Assembly: GCA_022562295.1 (NCBI GenBank) | Contig: JADFPO010000010.1 | Coordinates: 1-33,151, forward strand | DNA from: Gemmatimonadota bacterium | GTDB taxonomy: Bacteria > Gemmatimonadota > Gemmatimonadetes > Gemmatimonadales > GWC2-71-9 | DNA: 33,151 bases | Direction: 5' to 3' | Part shown: piece after piece, positions 6,967 to 14,532 of the stretch | Position numbering within the stretch: the first letter of the stretch is position 1 | Layout: the number at the start of each line of letters is the position of its first letter | Translations under genes and position numbers: made by a program | The notes under the pieces: generated by a model | Seen by the model: the letters and a program-made list of their open reading frames with translations, nothing else | What the model was told of the DNA's origin: nothing | Database searches by the model: none

Positions 6967-7664
6967 CCGCTCGAGAAAGTGCTCTCCGGACCGCACGGCG
7001 GGGGCAAGCCATCACGGCGCTCGCGTTGGCGGGGTTGGCTGGTGTGTATGTTCGGGCGCTGGCGTTCACCCCGGTGGAGCGGCTACAAGGGCCGGCCCAA
7101 AAGATTTATTACGTTCACGTACCCGTCGCCATCTACGCGCTGGCGGCATTTGCGGTGACGGGGTTGTTGAGCATCGCGTATCTGTGGCTGCGAGACGAAC
7201 GGATCGACCGCGCGGCGGAAGCGTCGGCAGAGGTCGGCGTAGTATTTTCGGTGGTGATGCTGATCTCCGGTCCCTTGTGGGGGAAGCCGGTGTGGGGAAC
7301 ATGGTGGGCGTGGGACGCGCGGCTGACCTCGACCCTGTTCATTTTCCTGCTCTTCGTGGGGTACCTCATCATGCGTGGGGCCATCGTCGAAGTCGATCAG
7401 CGGGCGCGTTTTTCAGCGGTGCTCGGCATCCTGGGGCTCGCGCTCGTTCCATTCATCCATCTCACCGTCTATCTGTTTCGCACGATTCATCCGCAGCCGA
7501 TTCTCTTCAAACCGAGCGCGCCGTCGCTGCCGGGCGTGATGCTCACCACGATACTGCTCTCGTTGGGCGTGTTCACCTTGCTGTACGTGGGGTTTACGAC
7601 CCAGCGCTATGCCGTGGCTAGCCTGAGGGCGCTGCGGGAGGAGGAACTACTCAGTGACGCCTGA
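6963..7664 (+). CDS. ccmC: Haem-handling membrane protein CcmC
   Basis: The protein has 233 residues from the ATG at 6963, which overlaps the ccmB stop as ATGA. The ORF-track start 14 codons upstream lies inside ccmB and is not needed. It is a six-helix membrane protein with the tryptophan-rich haem-binding motif (WGKPVWGTWWAWDAR, residues 106-120) and the conserved external histidines, His52 (YYVHVP) and the His165/His176 region (FIHLTVYLFRTIHP). CcmC attaches haem to the CcmE chaperone. The 3' end overlaps the tiny ccmD by 11 bases. Confidence 0.95.
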   Translation: MTARESALRTARRGQAITALALAGLAGVYVRALAFTPVERLQGPAQKIYYVHVPVAIYALAAFAVTGLLSIAYLWLRDERIDRAAEASAEVGVVFSVVMLISGPLWGKPVWGTWWAWDARLTSTLFIFLLFVGYLIMRGAIVEVDQRARFSAVLGILGLALVPFIHLTVYLFRTIHPQPILFKPSAPSLPGVMLTTILLSLGVFTLLYVGFTTQRYAVASLRALREEELLSDA

Positions 7665-7761
7665 CAACGGTGGCTACATGGTGGCCGCGTACATTGTGAC
7701 GGCCGTGATCATGGTGGGGTACGCCGTGTCTTTGGCTTGGCGGATTCGAAAGCTCAGGTAA
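7654..7761 (+). CDS. ccmD: CcmD-like small membrane protein (missed by the ORF track)
   Basis: A GTG start overlapping the end of ccmC gives 35 residues: a short N-terminus with GGYMVAAYIVTAVIM, one transmembrane helix, and a basic end (WRIRKLR) followed by TAA. Size, single helix, the 'GGY..AAY.VT' start and the positive tail are exactly those of CcmD, which stabilises the CcmABC complex and helps release holo-CcmE. Position directly after ccmC strongly supports the call. GGAGGAG lies a few bases upstream within ccmC. The gene ends five bases before the stop of the convergent aquaporin gene. ccmE, ccmF and ccmH are not in the window. Confidence 0.85.
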   Translation: MTPDNGGYMVAAYIVTAVIMVGYAVSLAWRIRKLR

Positions 7762-7766
7762 TTTCT

Positions 7767-8453
7767 CTACTCGGCGTCCTCTTTCGGTAACAGGATCTTC
7801 CCCCACAGGAGTGCCGCCACGGCACCGCCGAGCAACGGTCCTATCCAGTACACTCCCTGGGCCACCCACTCCCAGGCGATAACGGCAGGGCCGAAAGCGC
7901 GCGCCGGGTTCATGGCGGCGCCGGTGAGCGGACCACCAACCAAAATGTCGAAGAGCAGTACCAGCCCGATGCCGAAGCCACCGATTCCGGACGGAGCCTC
8001 CGACGACACGGCGGTGCCGAACACCGCAGACACGAGGAAGAACGTGAGCACGGCTTCGATGACGATCGCTTGGACGAAGCTGACGTCCCCGGCAATCCTC
8101 GGTGTGCCGTAGCCGGTGACTTCGCCCGCGACCGCCGGGAAGAGCGACTTCACGAGGAAAGCTCCGGCTACGGCGGCAACCAACTGGACAGCTACGTACA
8201 GCCCGGCATCCTTTGCCTCGATCTTGTTCGCGAGCCAGAGTCCGAACGTCACCGCCGGATTGAAATGCGCCCCGGAGATGCGCATCAACGCCGTCACCAT
8301 CACGGAAAGCACCACCGCGTGCGCGAGGGCGATGCCGGGCAGCCCGAGCGCATTGCCCTTGGCGAAGTCGACAACGACCGCGCCCGCACCGATGAAGACG
8401 AATGCGAACGTGCCGACGAACTCGGCGGTCAGCGGACGGAGCTTGCCTCCCAT
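7767..8453 (-). CDS. Aquaporin / MIP family channel
   Basis: This 228-residue six-helix channel has both NPA boxes: GAHFNPAVTF (residues 62-70) and GAAMNPARAFGPA (residues 178-190). The Arg after the second box is the selectivity-filter arginine. The segment before the second NPA reads FDILVGGPLTG. A histidine at the position typical of strict water channels is not obvious, so a broader selectivity (water plus small neutral solutes) is possible. It sits in the cytoplasmic membrane. GGGAG lies six bases before the ATG. It is the last gene of a minus-strand run (sigma factor, anti-sigma, DUF92, flavin reductase), 38 bases after the flavin reductase, and may be co-transcribed with them. Confidence 0.93.
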   Translation of the reverse strand: MGGKLRPLTAEFVGTFAFVFIGAGAVVVDFAKGNALGLPGIALAHAVVLSVMVTALMRISGAHFNPAVTFGLWLANKIEAKDAGLYVAVQLVAAVAGAFLVKSLFPAVAGEVTGYGTPRIAGDVSFVQAIVIEAVLTFFLVSAVFGTAVSSEAPSGIGGFGIGLVLLFDILVGGPLTGAAMNPARAFGPAVIAWEWVAQGVYWIGPLLGGAVAALLWGKILLPKEDAE

Positions 8454-8491
8454 GAATGTCTCCCTTGAAGTGTTCGCGCTTCCTAGCCCGG

Positions 8492-8974
8492 CTACACCGT
8501 CGTCGTGTAGCGGCCGCGGTAATGTATCAGCGGCGGTCGCTGGAAAGACTCCCCACCCGTCACCCTACCGAAGAAAACCGTATGATCGCCCGCTTCGAAA
8601 CTCCCCCACGGCGCGCAGACGATGTGAGCCACGGCCCCGTCCACGAGCGGCAAGCCTGCTTCTCCGAGCCGGAATGCCACGGTTGCAAAAGGATCCTCGC
8701 TGTCGGCCGCAAACGTCAGCGAGATGGCCTCCTGGTCCGCCGCCAAGACATTGAGGACAAAGCCGACTTCCGAGCCCAGCGCGGCATGGAAGTTGGCTTC
8801 CCGATTCACGCAGATCAATAGAAGCGGCGGCTCCAACGAAACGGCGGAGACAGCGCTCGCGGTCATGCCGCAGGCGCGACCTTCGGCGTCGAGGGTCGTC
8901 GCGAGCGTGACGCCGGTCGTGAAGCATCCCAACAAAGATCGATAGAGGTTGAGATTGGCGTGTTCGTCCACCAT
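8492..8974 (-). CDS. Flavin reductase-like domain protein
   Basis: The protein has 160 residues from the ATG at 8974 (MVDEHANL). GAGGTG lies directly upstream; the ORF-track TTG at 8986 has no ribosome-binding site. Family motifs are CFTTGVTLATTLDAEGRACGMTASAVSAVSLEPPLLLICV near the N-terminus and the diagnostic GDHTVFFGRV near the C-terminus. These proteins bind FMN or FAD and reduce it with NAD(P)H, often serving a partner monooxygenase, but no monooxygenase gene is nearby. Cytoplasmic. It starts 43 bases after the DUF92 gene in the same direction. Confidence 0.9.
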   Translation of the reverse strand: MVDEHANLNLYRSLLGCFTTGVTLATTLDAEGRACGMTASAVSAVSLEPPLLLICVNREANFHAALGSEVGFVLNVLAADQEAISLTFAADSEDPFATVAFRLGEAGLPLVDGAVAHIVCAPWGSFEAGDHTVFFGRVTGGESFQRPPLIHYRGRYTTTV

Positions 8975-9016
8975 CGCACCTCGCAAGTGAAGTGACCGTC
9001 TCGGACTTGGGCCTTG

Positions 9017-9793
9017 CTAACCCATCGTCCAGAGCAGGGAGAGGGCCAATCCGGTGGCCGCACCCACGCCCGTGCCGGAGAGGTTCACGACATCGTTTGT
9101 GCACCAGGCGACCCCGCGGACCGACGGCGGGCGGCCACCGTCGGCGCGTCCATCCGAGAGGGAGTCGATCCGTTCCGCCGGCTCGGACGTCCCCTGAACG
9201 GTGGCCCCCAGTATAGAGTCGACCGTCAACCCCAAGCACCCGCCCAGCAGCCCAGCCAGCGCGGCGGGCGGTGGCGCCACGGCCCAGGTTGCCAACGCCA
9301 TGAGCGCAGCGCCCGCAACGCCGCCTGCCGTTCCGAGCCACGTGACACCGCCCGAGGTACCACGCTGAACCACTACCCCGGACGTGATGAGGCGGGGGGC
9401 GCGGGGGGCACGCGCTCCAATCTCGGTGGCCCACGTGTCCGCCTGCGCAGCACCGAGGGCTCCCGCCATGACCGACCAGCCGATCACAGGCGCTGCGTGG
9501 ATCGCGATCGCTCCGGCCGCGGCCCACGTTCCATTGGCGGCGACCTGGACACCGTCGCGGCGACTCCCCTTCGCGTCGATCGAGTGGAGACCGTCGCGTT
9601 CAGACCATCGGGTGAGAAGGCTGCCTGAAACGAAGAACAGCCCCATGAGCACCCCGCCACGCATCCCGGCTCCCTCGAGCACGGCTGCTCCCACCAACGA
9701 CGCCAACAGCACTCCCCAGGGCGTGAGCCACCCGAGGCGGCCGCCCGCCGCCGCGATAACGCCGGCCAACAAAACGGCCGATAGCAAGCTCAT
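9017..9793 (-). CDS. DUF92 integral membrane protein
   Basis: This 258-residue, strongly hydrophobic protein has about six to seven membrane segments. It shows the DUF92 pattern: RRDGVQVAANG, then AQADTWATEIG, then RGTSGGVTWLGTAGG, then GLTVDSILGATVQG, and CTNDVVNLSGT near the end. Plant and cyanobacterial relatives (VTE6 type) act on phytyl phosphate, and the family is distantly related to polyprenol or phosphatidate kinases, so a lipid-alcohol phosphate kinase role is plausible but not shown here. Its ATG overlaps the anti-sigma stop by four bases (ATGA), which makes it the third gene of the sigma-factor operon. Confidence 0.88.
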   Translation of the reverse strand: MSLLSAVLLAGVIAAAGGRLGWLTPWGVLLASLVGAAVLEGAGMRGGVLMGLFFVSGSLLTRWSERDGLHSIDAKGSRRDGVQVAANGTWAAAGAIAIHAAPVIGWSVMAGALGAAQADTWATEIGARAPRAPRLITSGVVVQRGTSGGVTWLGTAGGVAGAALMALATWAVAPPPAALAGLLGGCLGLTVDSILGATVQGTSEPAERIDSLSDGRADGGRPPSVRGVAWCTNDVVNLSGTGVGAATGLALSLLWTMG

Positions 9794-10053
9794 TCGTCGT
9801 GCGCCGCGCTGCTGATGTCGAGTTGGCCCAAAATGCGTTGCTTGAGGTCTGCGGGCGCTTCGGTTGACCTAGCTCGAAGGGCAACGAATCGCTTGAAAGC
9901 CTCCTCGAACTCGAAGACCGCCATGCAGTCGGCACAGTCCTCTAGGTGCTGACGCACGGCGGCTTCGACATCCGGCGTCAACTCATTGTCGAGCAACTCG
10001 TGAAACCGCCGAGCCGCTTCTTGGCAATCGAGTGTTGGCCTCTTGGAGTTCAT
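9790..10053 (-). CDS. RsrA-like zinc-finger anti-sigma factor (ZAS family)
   Basis: The protein has 87 residues from the ATG at 10053, which overlaps the sigma-factor stop (ATGA). The 143-residue ORF-track version reads backward into the sigma gene and is rejected. It has the HxxxCxxC anti-sigma motif (His36, Cys40, Cys43 in RQHLEDCADC) plus an upstream Cys10 (LDCQEAARRF), and the L-D-N-E-L helix typical of RsrA. This Cys/His/Cys/Cys arrangement matches the redox-sensing RsrA, in which oxidation forms a disulfide, expels zinc and frees the sigma factor. It has no membrane segment, so it is a cytoplasmic sensor. A thiol-oxidative signal is inferred from this pattern. Confidence 0.88.
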   Translation of the reverse strand: MNSKRPTLDCQEAARRFHELLDNELTPDVEAAVRQHLEDCADCMAVFEFEEAFKRFVALRARSTEAPADLKQRILGQLDISSAAHDE

Positions 10054-10616
10054 CGCACGCTGCGCTTGATGTATCCCGCTTCGACGGCGTACTCGTATAG
10101 CTCGCGCTGTAACGCCTGCCGGGCGCGGAAAAGACGGGATTTTACGGTGCCCACGGGAACATTCACGACTTCGGCAATTTCGGCGTAACTCAAATCGGCC
10201 ATGTCGCTCAACACCAGACACTCTCTGAATTCCTCCGGGAGGGAGTCGATGGCGCGGAGCACTTCCTCATCAACGATCTGATCGAAGAATCGGCCTTCTG
10301 GATCGACCTCCTGAACCTCGTGGAAGACCGTAAATTTTTCATACTCGGTGACGTCCACGGTGTTGCCGCGTTGTTTGTCACGCCGATACTGGTTGATGAA
10401 TGTGTGTCGCAATATGGTGAGAAGCCACGCGCGGACGTTGGTGCCCCGCTGGTACTGGTGCCAGGCGCCGTACGCCTTGAGCATGGTGTCCTGAGCGAGG
10501 TCTTCGGCCTGCGTCTGGTCGCCGGCCAAGCGCAACGCAACTCGGTACACCGTATCGAGATGCGGTACAGCTTCTTTTTCGAACGCGCGTCGCTTTTCGT
10601 CGGCGCCTGGGTCCAT
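10050..10616 (-). CDS. ECF sigma factor, SigR-like
   Basis: This 188-residue group 4 sigma factor has region 2 at about residues 15-85 (HLDTVYRVALRLAGDQTQAEDLAQDT, then GTNVRAWLLTILRHTFINQYRR) and region 4 at about 120-178 (LPEEFRECLVLSDMADLSYAEIAEVVNVPVGTVKSRLFRARQAL). The FxxGTNxxAWLxxILxxTFINxYR stretch is characteristic of the SigR/SigH group paired with RsrA-type anti-sigma factors. It heads an operon of sigma, anti-sigma and DUF92, each joined by ATGA, so output is probably autoregulated. No strong ribosome-binding site is visible before the ATG at 10616. Confidence 0.93.
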   Translation of the reverse strand: MDPGADEKRRAFEKEAVPHLDTVYRVALRLAGDQTQAEDLAQDTMLKAYGAWHQYQRGTNVRAWLLTILRHTFINQYRRDKQRGNTVDVTEYEKFTVFHEVQEVDPEGRFFDQIVDEEVLRAIDSLPEEFRECLVLSDMADLSYAEIAEVVNVPVGTVKSRLFRARQALQRELYEYAVEAGYIKRSVR

Positions 10617-10657
10617 CGACAGAAACCCCGGATGCTCAAACAGTAGACATTGAAAGC

Positions 10658-10668
10658 CGGTTCAACCG
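10658..10668. promoter_or_regulatory. Small palindrome upstream of the sigma-factor operon
   Basis: CGGTT-C-AACCG lies about 42 bases upstream of the sigma ATG, in the 146-base gap between the divergent sigma factor and the V4R-like gene. It could be an operator. A -35-like TTGAAC overlaps it on the minus strand, but no matching -10 at proper spacing is seen. Confidence 0.25.
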
Positions 10669-10762
10669 CGTGTACAATCGCCTGCGGCTTGGCGCGGCGC
10701 AATGGCCTCGTAGCCGCGTTAGTACCCTGGGCCACCGTCGTTAGCTTTCCGGACGGCGCAGC

Positions 10763-11407
10763 GTGCGCCACGCAGAACCGCAACCCTATCGCCCCAGGTC
10801 TCGCTTGCATCCTGTTATCGCCATTTCGGTCCTTGAGGCGGTTCGGTCTCACGACGGCAAGGCGCAAGGGTCGTCGCCCGACGAAGAGACGGGTAGTGAG
10901 GCAATCAAGCTGGGCCGTACTCGGAGCGTCGCAGCCCAAATCGAGCGATACACCGCCATGGTCAAGAGCGGCGGTGACGTCGAGGCCCAAGAAATCGCGG
11001 CGCTGTTTACGCTCGTGGCGAGACGGCCGGATGCCGATCTCTTGTTCACCGACGCCGGCCGGCGCGCAGGCCGTCACGCCGCGAACCTCACACCACGCCT
11101 TCTGAAGCTGGCCCATGCCGGTTTGCCGGCCCACCTGCGCAACCGGTTGGGACGACGCTTGGTTCGACGCGCAGCGGCGAGGGTATTTGACATCGAGGTA
11201 ACTGCGGACTGCACCTCGGCAGCCGCTGGCAGCGAGTGTCCGGCGTCTCTGTCGCCAGGTGGGCAGGCATGTGGAGTGTACGGTTCCGGACTCGCCGAGT
11301 TGCTGCGTGGATTTACCCCCTTTGACGGCGCGTGCTTTCTCACCCAATGCCGAGCGCGCGGAAGCGATTGCTGTCGATGGAGCACCCAACACGAGCACGA
11401 GGATTGA
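10763..11407 (+). CDS. Hypothetical protein with V4R-like C-terminal motif
   Basis: Up to 214 residues from a GTG at 10763. The true start is uncertain because no clear ribosome-binding site is present and the first ~35 residues look poorly constrained. The body is helical (RSVAAQIERYTAMVKSGGDVEAQEIAALFTL). The C-terminal half ends in GVYGSGLAELLRGF, then CFLTQCRARGSDCCRW. The C-x-A-x-G-x-x-x-C-x-W ending resembles the V4R (4-vinyl reductase-like) domain, a small-molecule or hydrocarbon-binding fold. Extra cysteines (TADCTSAAAGSEC) may bind metal or form disulfides. It ends two bases before the M24 peptidase ATG, so the two form an operon. The function is unknown. Confidence 0.6.
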   Translation: MRHAEPQPYRPRSRLHPVIAISVLEAVRSHDGKAQGSSPDEETGSEAIKLGRTRSVAAQIERYTAMVKSGGDVEAQEIAALFTLVARRPDADLLFTDAGRRAGRHAANLTPRLLKLAHAGLPAHLRNRLGRRLVRRAAARVFDIEVTADCTSAAAGSECPASLSPGGQACGVYGSGLAELLRGFTPFDGACFLTQCRARGSDCCRWSTQHEHED

Positions 11408-11409
11408 CC

Positions 11410-12585
11410 ATGACACTGTTTCCAGGCATCGATCTAAGTGCCATTGGCCCGGCTTGTTCCTCGAGCGGAGCGGACGGCTGGCTTCTGTATGATTTCCGCG
11501 GCCTCAACCCTGTCGCGAAGCGAGTGGTTGGAGCCCATGGCATGGGCACGAGGAGATTGTTTATCTGGCTCCCCGTCGACGGCCAACCGGTGGCGATCGC
11601 ACACCGCATCGAGTTGCAGGGTATCGAGGGATTCCCCGGCGAAATCCGCCCGTACGCGACGTGGAGGGAGCTTCACGAGTTGCTGGGTCAGGTGGTGTCC
11701 GGCCGAACGGTGGCCATGGAGGTATCTCCTGACGACGCCGTCCCCTACCTGGATCGGGTGCCAGCCGGTGTCGTGGAGTTGATCAAAAGGCTCGGGGGCG
11801 CCGTCGTGCCGTCGTCGGGGCTCGTATCCCGATTCGCGGCCACCTGGTCGAGCGACGAATTGGAGGATCACCGAGCTGCAGCCGAGACGATAGCGGAGAT
11901 CGCACGGCAAACGATCCGGCAGGTCGTGGGACAGGTCGGTGCCGCCCGCGAGGCTTCCGTCCAACGAAAGGTTCTCGACGCAATGGACCGAGCCGGGCTT
12001 ACGACGGACCACCCGCCCATCGTTGCTTTTGGAGCCAATGCCGCAAATCCGCATTACGAGCCGCGGGAGGGCGCGGATGCGGAGCTGAAACAGGACGACG
12101 TCGTGTTGCTCGATCTGTGGGGTGGGAAGACGATGCATGCGGTTTTCGCGGATCAGACATGGATGGGGTTCGCAGGCTCTACGCCGCCCGATGAAGTCAT
12201 GCGTGTCTGGACTACGACGAGGGACGCACGAGACGCCGTGGTGCGGCACTTGGAGGAGGCGGCTGCCCACCACCGCACGATCGTCGGAGCCGATCTGGAC
12301 GATGTGGCGCGTCGTCACATCGCGGACGCAGGATACGGTGATGCGTTCGTACACCGTACCGGACACTCCATCGACTGCGAGCTACACGGTTCCGGGCCGA
12401 ACCTGGACAACTTCGAGACCAACGACCAGCGCGAACTGATACCGGGGATTGGCTTCTCGGTAGAGCCGGGAATCTACCTCGAGGGCCGTTTCGGCGTTCG
12501 CAGCGAGATCAACGTGTTTCTACACGAAGACCGGCCGGAGGTCACGCCCGCCAATCCGCAGCAGGACATGATCCTAGCTGGCTGA
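11410..12585 (+). CDS. M24 family metallopeptidase (Xaa-Pro aminopeptidase-like)
   Basis: The protein has 391 residues from the ATG at 11410 (MTLFPGIDL), with GAGG about eight bases upstream. The ORF-track start at 11332 lies inside the previous gene. An N-terminal creatinase-like domain (about 1-165) is followed by a pita-bread catalytic domain. Its metal ligands are recognisable in order: Asp235 (LLDLWGG), Asp248 (VFADQT), His in HRTGHSIDCELHG, Glu in SVEPGIYLE and Glu in RSEINVF. It likely removes N-terminal residues before proline, in the cytoplasm. The 3' end overlaps the convergent ctaA gene by 12 bases. Confidence 0.92.
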   Translation: MTLFPGIDLSAIGPACSSSGADGWLLYDFRGLNPVAKRVVGAHGMGTRRLFIWLPVDGQPVAIAHRIELQGIEGFPGEIRPYATWRELHELLGQVVSGRTVAMEVSPDDAVPYLDRVPAGVVELIKRLGGAVVPSSGLVSRFAATWSSDELEDHRAAAETIAEIARQTIRQVVGQVGAAREASVQRKVLDAMDRAGLTTDHPPIVAFGANAANPHYEPREGADAELKQDDVVLLDLWGGKTMHAVFADQTWMGFAGSTPPDEVMRVWTTTRDARDAVVRHLEEAAAHHRTIVGADLDDVARRHIADAGYGDAFVHRTGHSIDCELHGSGPNLDNFETNDQRELIPGIGFSVEPGIYLEGRFGVRSEINVFLHEDRPEVTPANPQQDMILAG

Positions 12586-13545
12586 CTGGACCACCGGTCT
12601 CGGTGAAGGCGGAATGGCCAGCCCACGGGATTCTGCGGACGCTGGTCCCCGCGGCCGCGCCACCCACGCGAGCACCACCGTCGCAACCCATACCGCGGTG
12701 CCGGCGGCGACGTGTGTTGCGCGCCAATGGGGCTGGAGCACACTCAGCATCATGGCGGCGGCAACGGCTACCTGGAGTGCGGCAATCCCGAGCGTGGCGA
12801 CGGCGGCACGGCGTACTGCGGTCGGGGCGGTGGCGCCGCGCCGCACAGCCGCGATCACGAGCCCGATCAGCTGCGCCACCAGAGCGTATGCCACCAGGCG
12901 GTGAACCCAGTGGAGGTGCGCCAATCCCCCCCCCCGATTCGACTGGCTCGGCCACACCTCTCCGCTGCAGAGTGGGAATCCCAGACACGCCGAGGCCGCG
13001 CCCAGATTCGCCGTGAGGCCTCCCAGGAGTACTGCGACGGCCGCCATCACCAGCGCCGTCAGGGCCCCGCGCCAATACCGTCCATCGTGCTGCGCAGCGG
13101 CCGTGGAGTTCGCGCGCAAGCCCGCGACGATCAGGGCGGCAACCATGGCCATGGCGGTGGCCAGATGGAGTACCACCACGGTCGGTGGCAGCTCCAACCA
13201 CACCGTTACGGCGCCCAGCAACACCTGGATAACCAGCAAACCACCGGCCCACAGCGCGGGCTTGAGAGGACCGTCTCTCCCGGCGACTCCAGGCGTGGCG
13301 CGGCGCGACAGCGTGAGGGCCGCGAGACCGACCACGAGGACGCTCACGCCCAACGCAACGAGCCGGTGGCTCCATTCGATGAACGTTGCCGTGTCGCTGA
13401 GGGATGGAATCAACCGGCCGTTGCAAAGCGGCCAATCGTCTCCACAACCCATCCCGGAACCGGTGATGCGCACGACCCCACCGAGTACGATGAGCAGGTA
13501 TGTTGCGGCGCTGGCGACGAACGCGAGAATCCGGATTGGTTGCAT
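12574..13545 (-). CDS. ctaA: Haem A synthase (CtaA/Cox15)
   Basis: This 323-residue protein has eight predicted membrane helices in two homologous halves. Each half has a cysteine pair, GCGDDWPLC (Cys34/Cys41) and ACLGFPLC (Cys187/Cys193). The four haem-ligand histidines are in place: His60 (EWSHRL), His127 (VVVLHLAT), His215 (WVHRLV) and His278 (ATHVAAG). It converts haem O to haem A for cytochrome c oxidase. It is transcribed divergently from nadC across a 123-base gap and ends inside the convergent M24 gene. No haem O synthase gene is visible nearby. Confidence 0.94.
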   Translation of the reverse strand: MQPIRILAFVASAATYLLIVLGGVVRITGSGMGCGDDWPLCNGRLIPSLSDTATFIEWSHRLVALGVSVLVVGLAALTLSRRATPGVAGRDGPLKPALWAGGLLVIQVLLGAVTVWLELPPTVVVLHLATAMAMVAALIVAGLRANSTAAAQHDGRYWRGALTALVMAAVAVLLGGLTANLGAASACLGFPLCSGEVWPSQSNRGGGLAHLHWVHRLVAYALVAQLIGLVIAAVRRGATAPTAVRRAAVATLGIAALQVAVAAAMMLSVLQPHWRATHVAAGTAVWVATVVLAWVARPRGPASAESRGLAIPPSPRPVVQSAS

Positions 13546-13600
13546 AGTTAAGGATCACAAGGCCGCACGACGGTAGCAACCCGAGTAACCCGTGCGCCTG

Positions 13601-13629
13601 CTGACGGCTTTCAATCGAGCCCCTATCTT
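13601..13629 (+). promoter_or_regulatory. Candidate promoter for nadC
   Basis: CTGACG, 17 bases, TATCTT. The expected start site is about 30 bases before the nadC ATG. The -10 element has the same TAnCTT form as the candidate upstream of pilB. Confidence 0.45.
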
Positions 13630-13668
13630 TACGGCTCGTGAACCGTCGCTTCTGGAGGTCGGAGACGA

Positions 13669-14532
13669 ATGTCGACGCCCGATTGGACTCGTCACGCGGC
13701 ACGGGCCCTCACCGAGGATCGCGCCACGCACGACATCACGACGGCACTGCTTGGTGCGGGCCGGGAGCAGCCGGCGGTCGGTCGCATTCGGGCGGAGTGC
13801 GATTTCGTGGTGGCCGGCTTGCCCTTGGTAGACGCGGTGTTCCGCGAGTTGGAGCCCTCGGTGGCCGTCGAGCGGCTCGTGGACGAGGGTTCGTCTGTCG
13901 AGGCCGGCGAGGTGCTGGCGGTAGTTCGAGGATCGGCGGCGACGCTGTTGGCGGGCGAGCGGGTTGCGCTGAATTATCTGCAGCGGCTCTGCGGAGTCGC
14001 GACTGTCACCCGCCGCGCCGTGAACGCCATCGCTGGCACCACGAGTGTCATCACCGACACGCGGAAGACGACACCCGGCCTCCGCGAATTAGAAAAGTAC
14101 GCGGTCCGCATCGGTGGCGGCGAGAATCACCGCGCCTCATTGGCGGACGCCGTGCTGTGGAAGGACAATCACTGGGAGTTGCTGCGATCGTTGGGAGGCG
14201 ACTTGGGAACCGCACTCCGCCATGCGCCTGACGGTGTGGCGGTGTGTGTCGAGGTGGAGAGTGGCGAGCAACTCGACATCGCGTTGGCGGCAGGCGTCAA
14301 GTGGATTCTCGCGGACAACCAGTCCCCCGATGTGATCCGCGAGTGGGTGACCCGGTGCGGACCGGACGTGACGCTCGAAGCATCGGGCGGTATCACGCCG
14401 GAAACCGCCGTCGATTACGCCAACGCGGGGGCCCGTCGGATCTCGATGGGGGTGCTCACGTATGCGCCTGATCCGGCCCCGGTCAGTTTCGAAATCGGTC
14501 GTCCGGAATCAACCGGAGAGCATCGCGGCTGA
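13669..14532 (+). CDS. nadC: Nicotinate-nucleotide pyrophosphorylase (carboxylating), quinolinate phosphoribosyltransferase
   Basis: This 287-residue protein is full length for the family. It has an N-terminal alpha/beta domain followed by the barrel with TRKTTPGLRELEKYAV (residues 131-146), GGGENHR (149-155), KDNH (165-168), VEVESGEQ, ILADNQSP and LEASGGITPE. These residues bind quinolinate and PRPP. The enzyme converts quinolinate plus PRPP to nicotinate mononucleotide in de novo NAD synthesis. GGAGG and GGAG lie just before the ATG. nadA and nadB are not adjacent. It is convergent with lptG, with 17 bases between the two stop codons. Confidence 0.96.
   Translation: MSTPDWTRHAARALTEDRATHDITTALLGAGREQPAVGRIRAECDFVVAGLPLVDAVFRELEPSVAVERLVDEGSSVEAGEVLAVVRGSAATLLAGERVALNYLQRLCGVATVTRRAVNAIAGTTSVITDTRKTTPGLRELEKYAVRIGGGENHRASLADAVLWKDNHWELLRSLGGDLGTALRHAPDGVAVCVEVESGEQLDIALAAGVKWILADNQSPDVIREWVTRCGPDVTLEASGGITPETAVDYANAGARRISMGVLTYAPDPAPVSFEIGRPESTGEHRG

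Noticed and set aside
10208-11416. 402-residue minus-strand ORF
   Set aside because: It spans the divergent promoter region and runs out of frame through the sigma-factor gene, whose product has clear region 2 and 4 sequence. The composition is typical of a shadow frame.
12542-13702. 386-residue minus-strand ORF over ctaA
   Set aside because: It is a shadow in another frame of the same strand as ctaA, whose Cys pairs and four haem histidines are intact.
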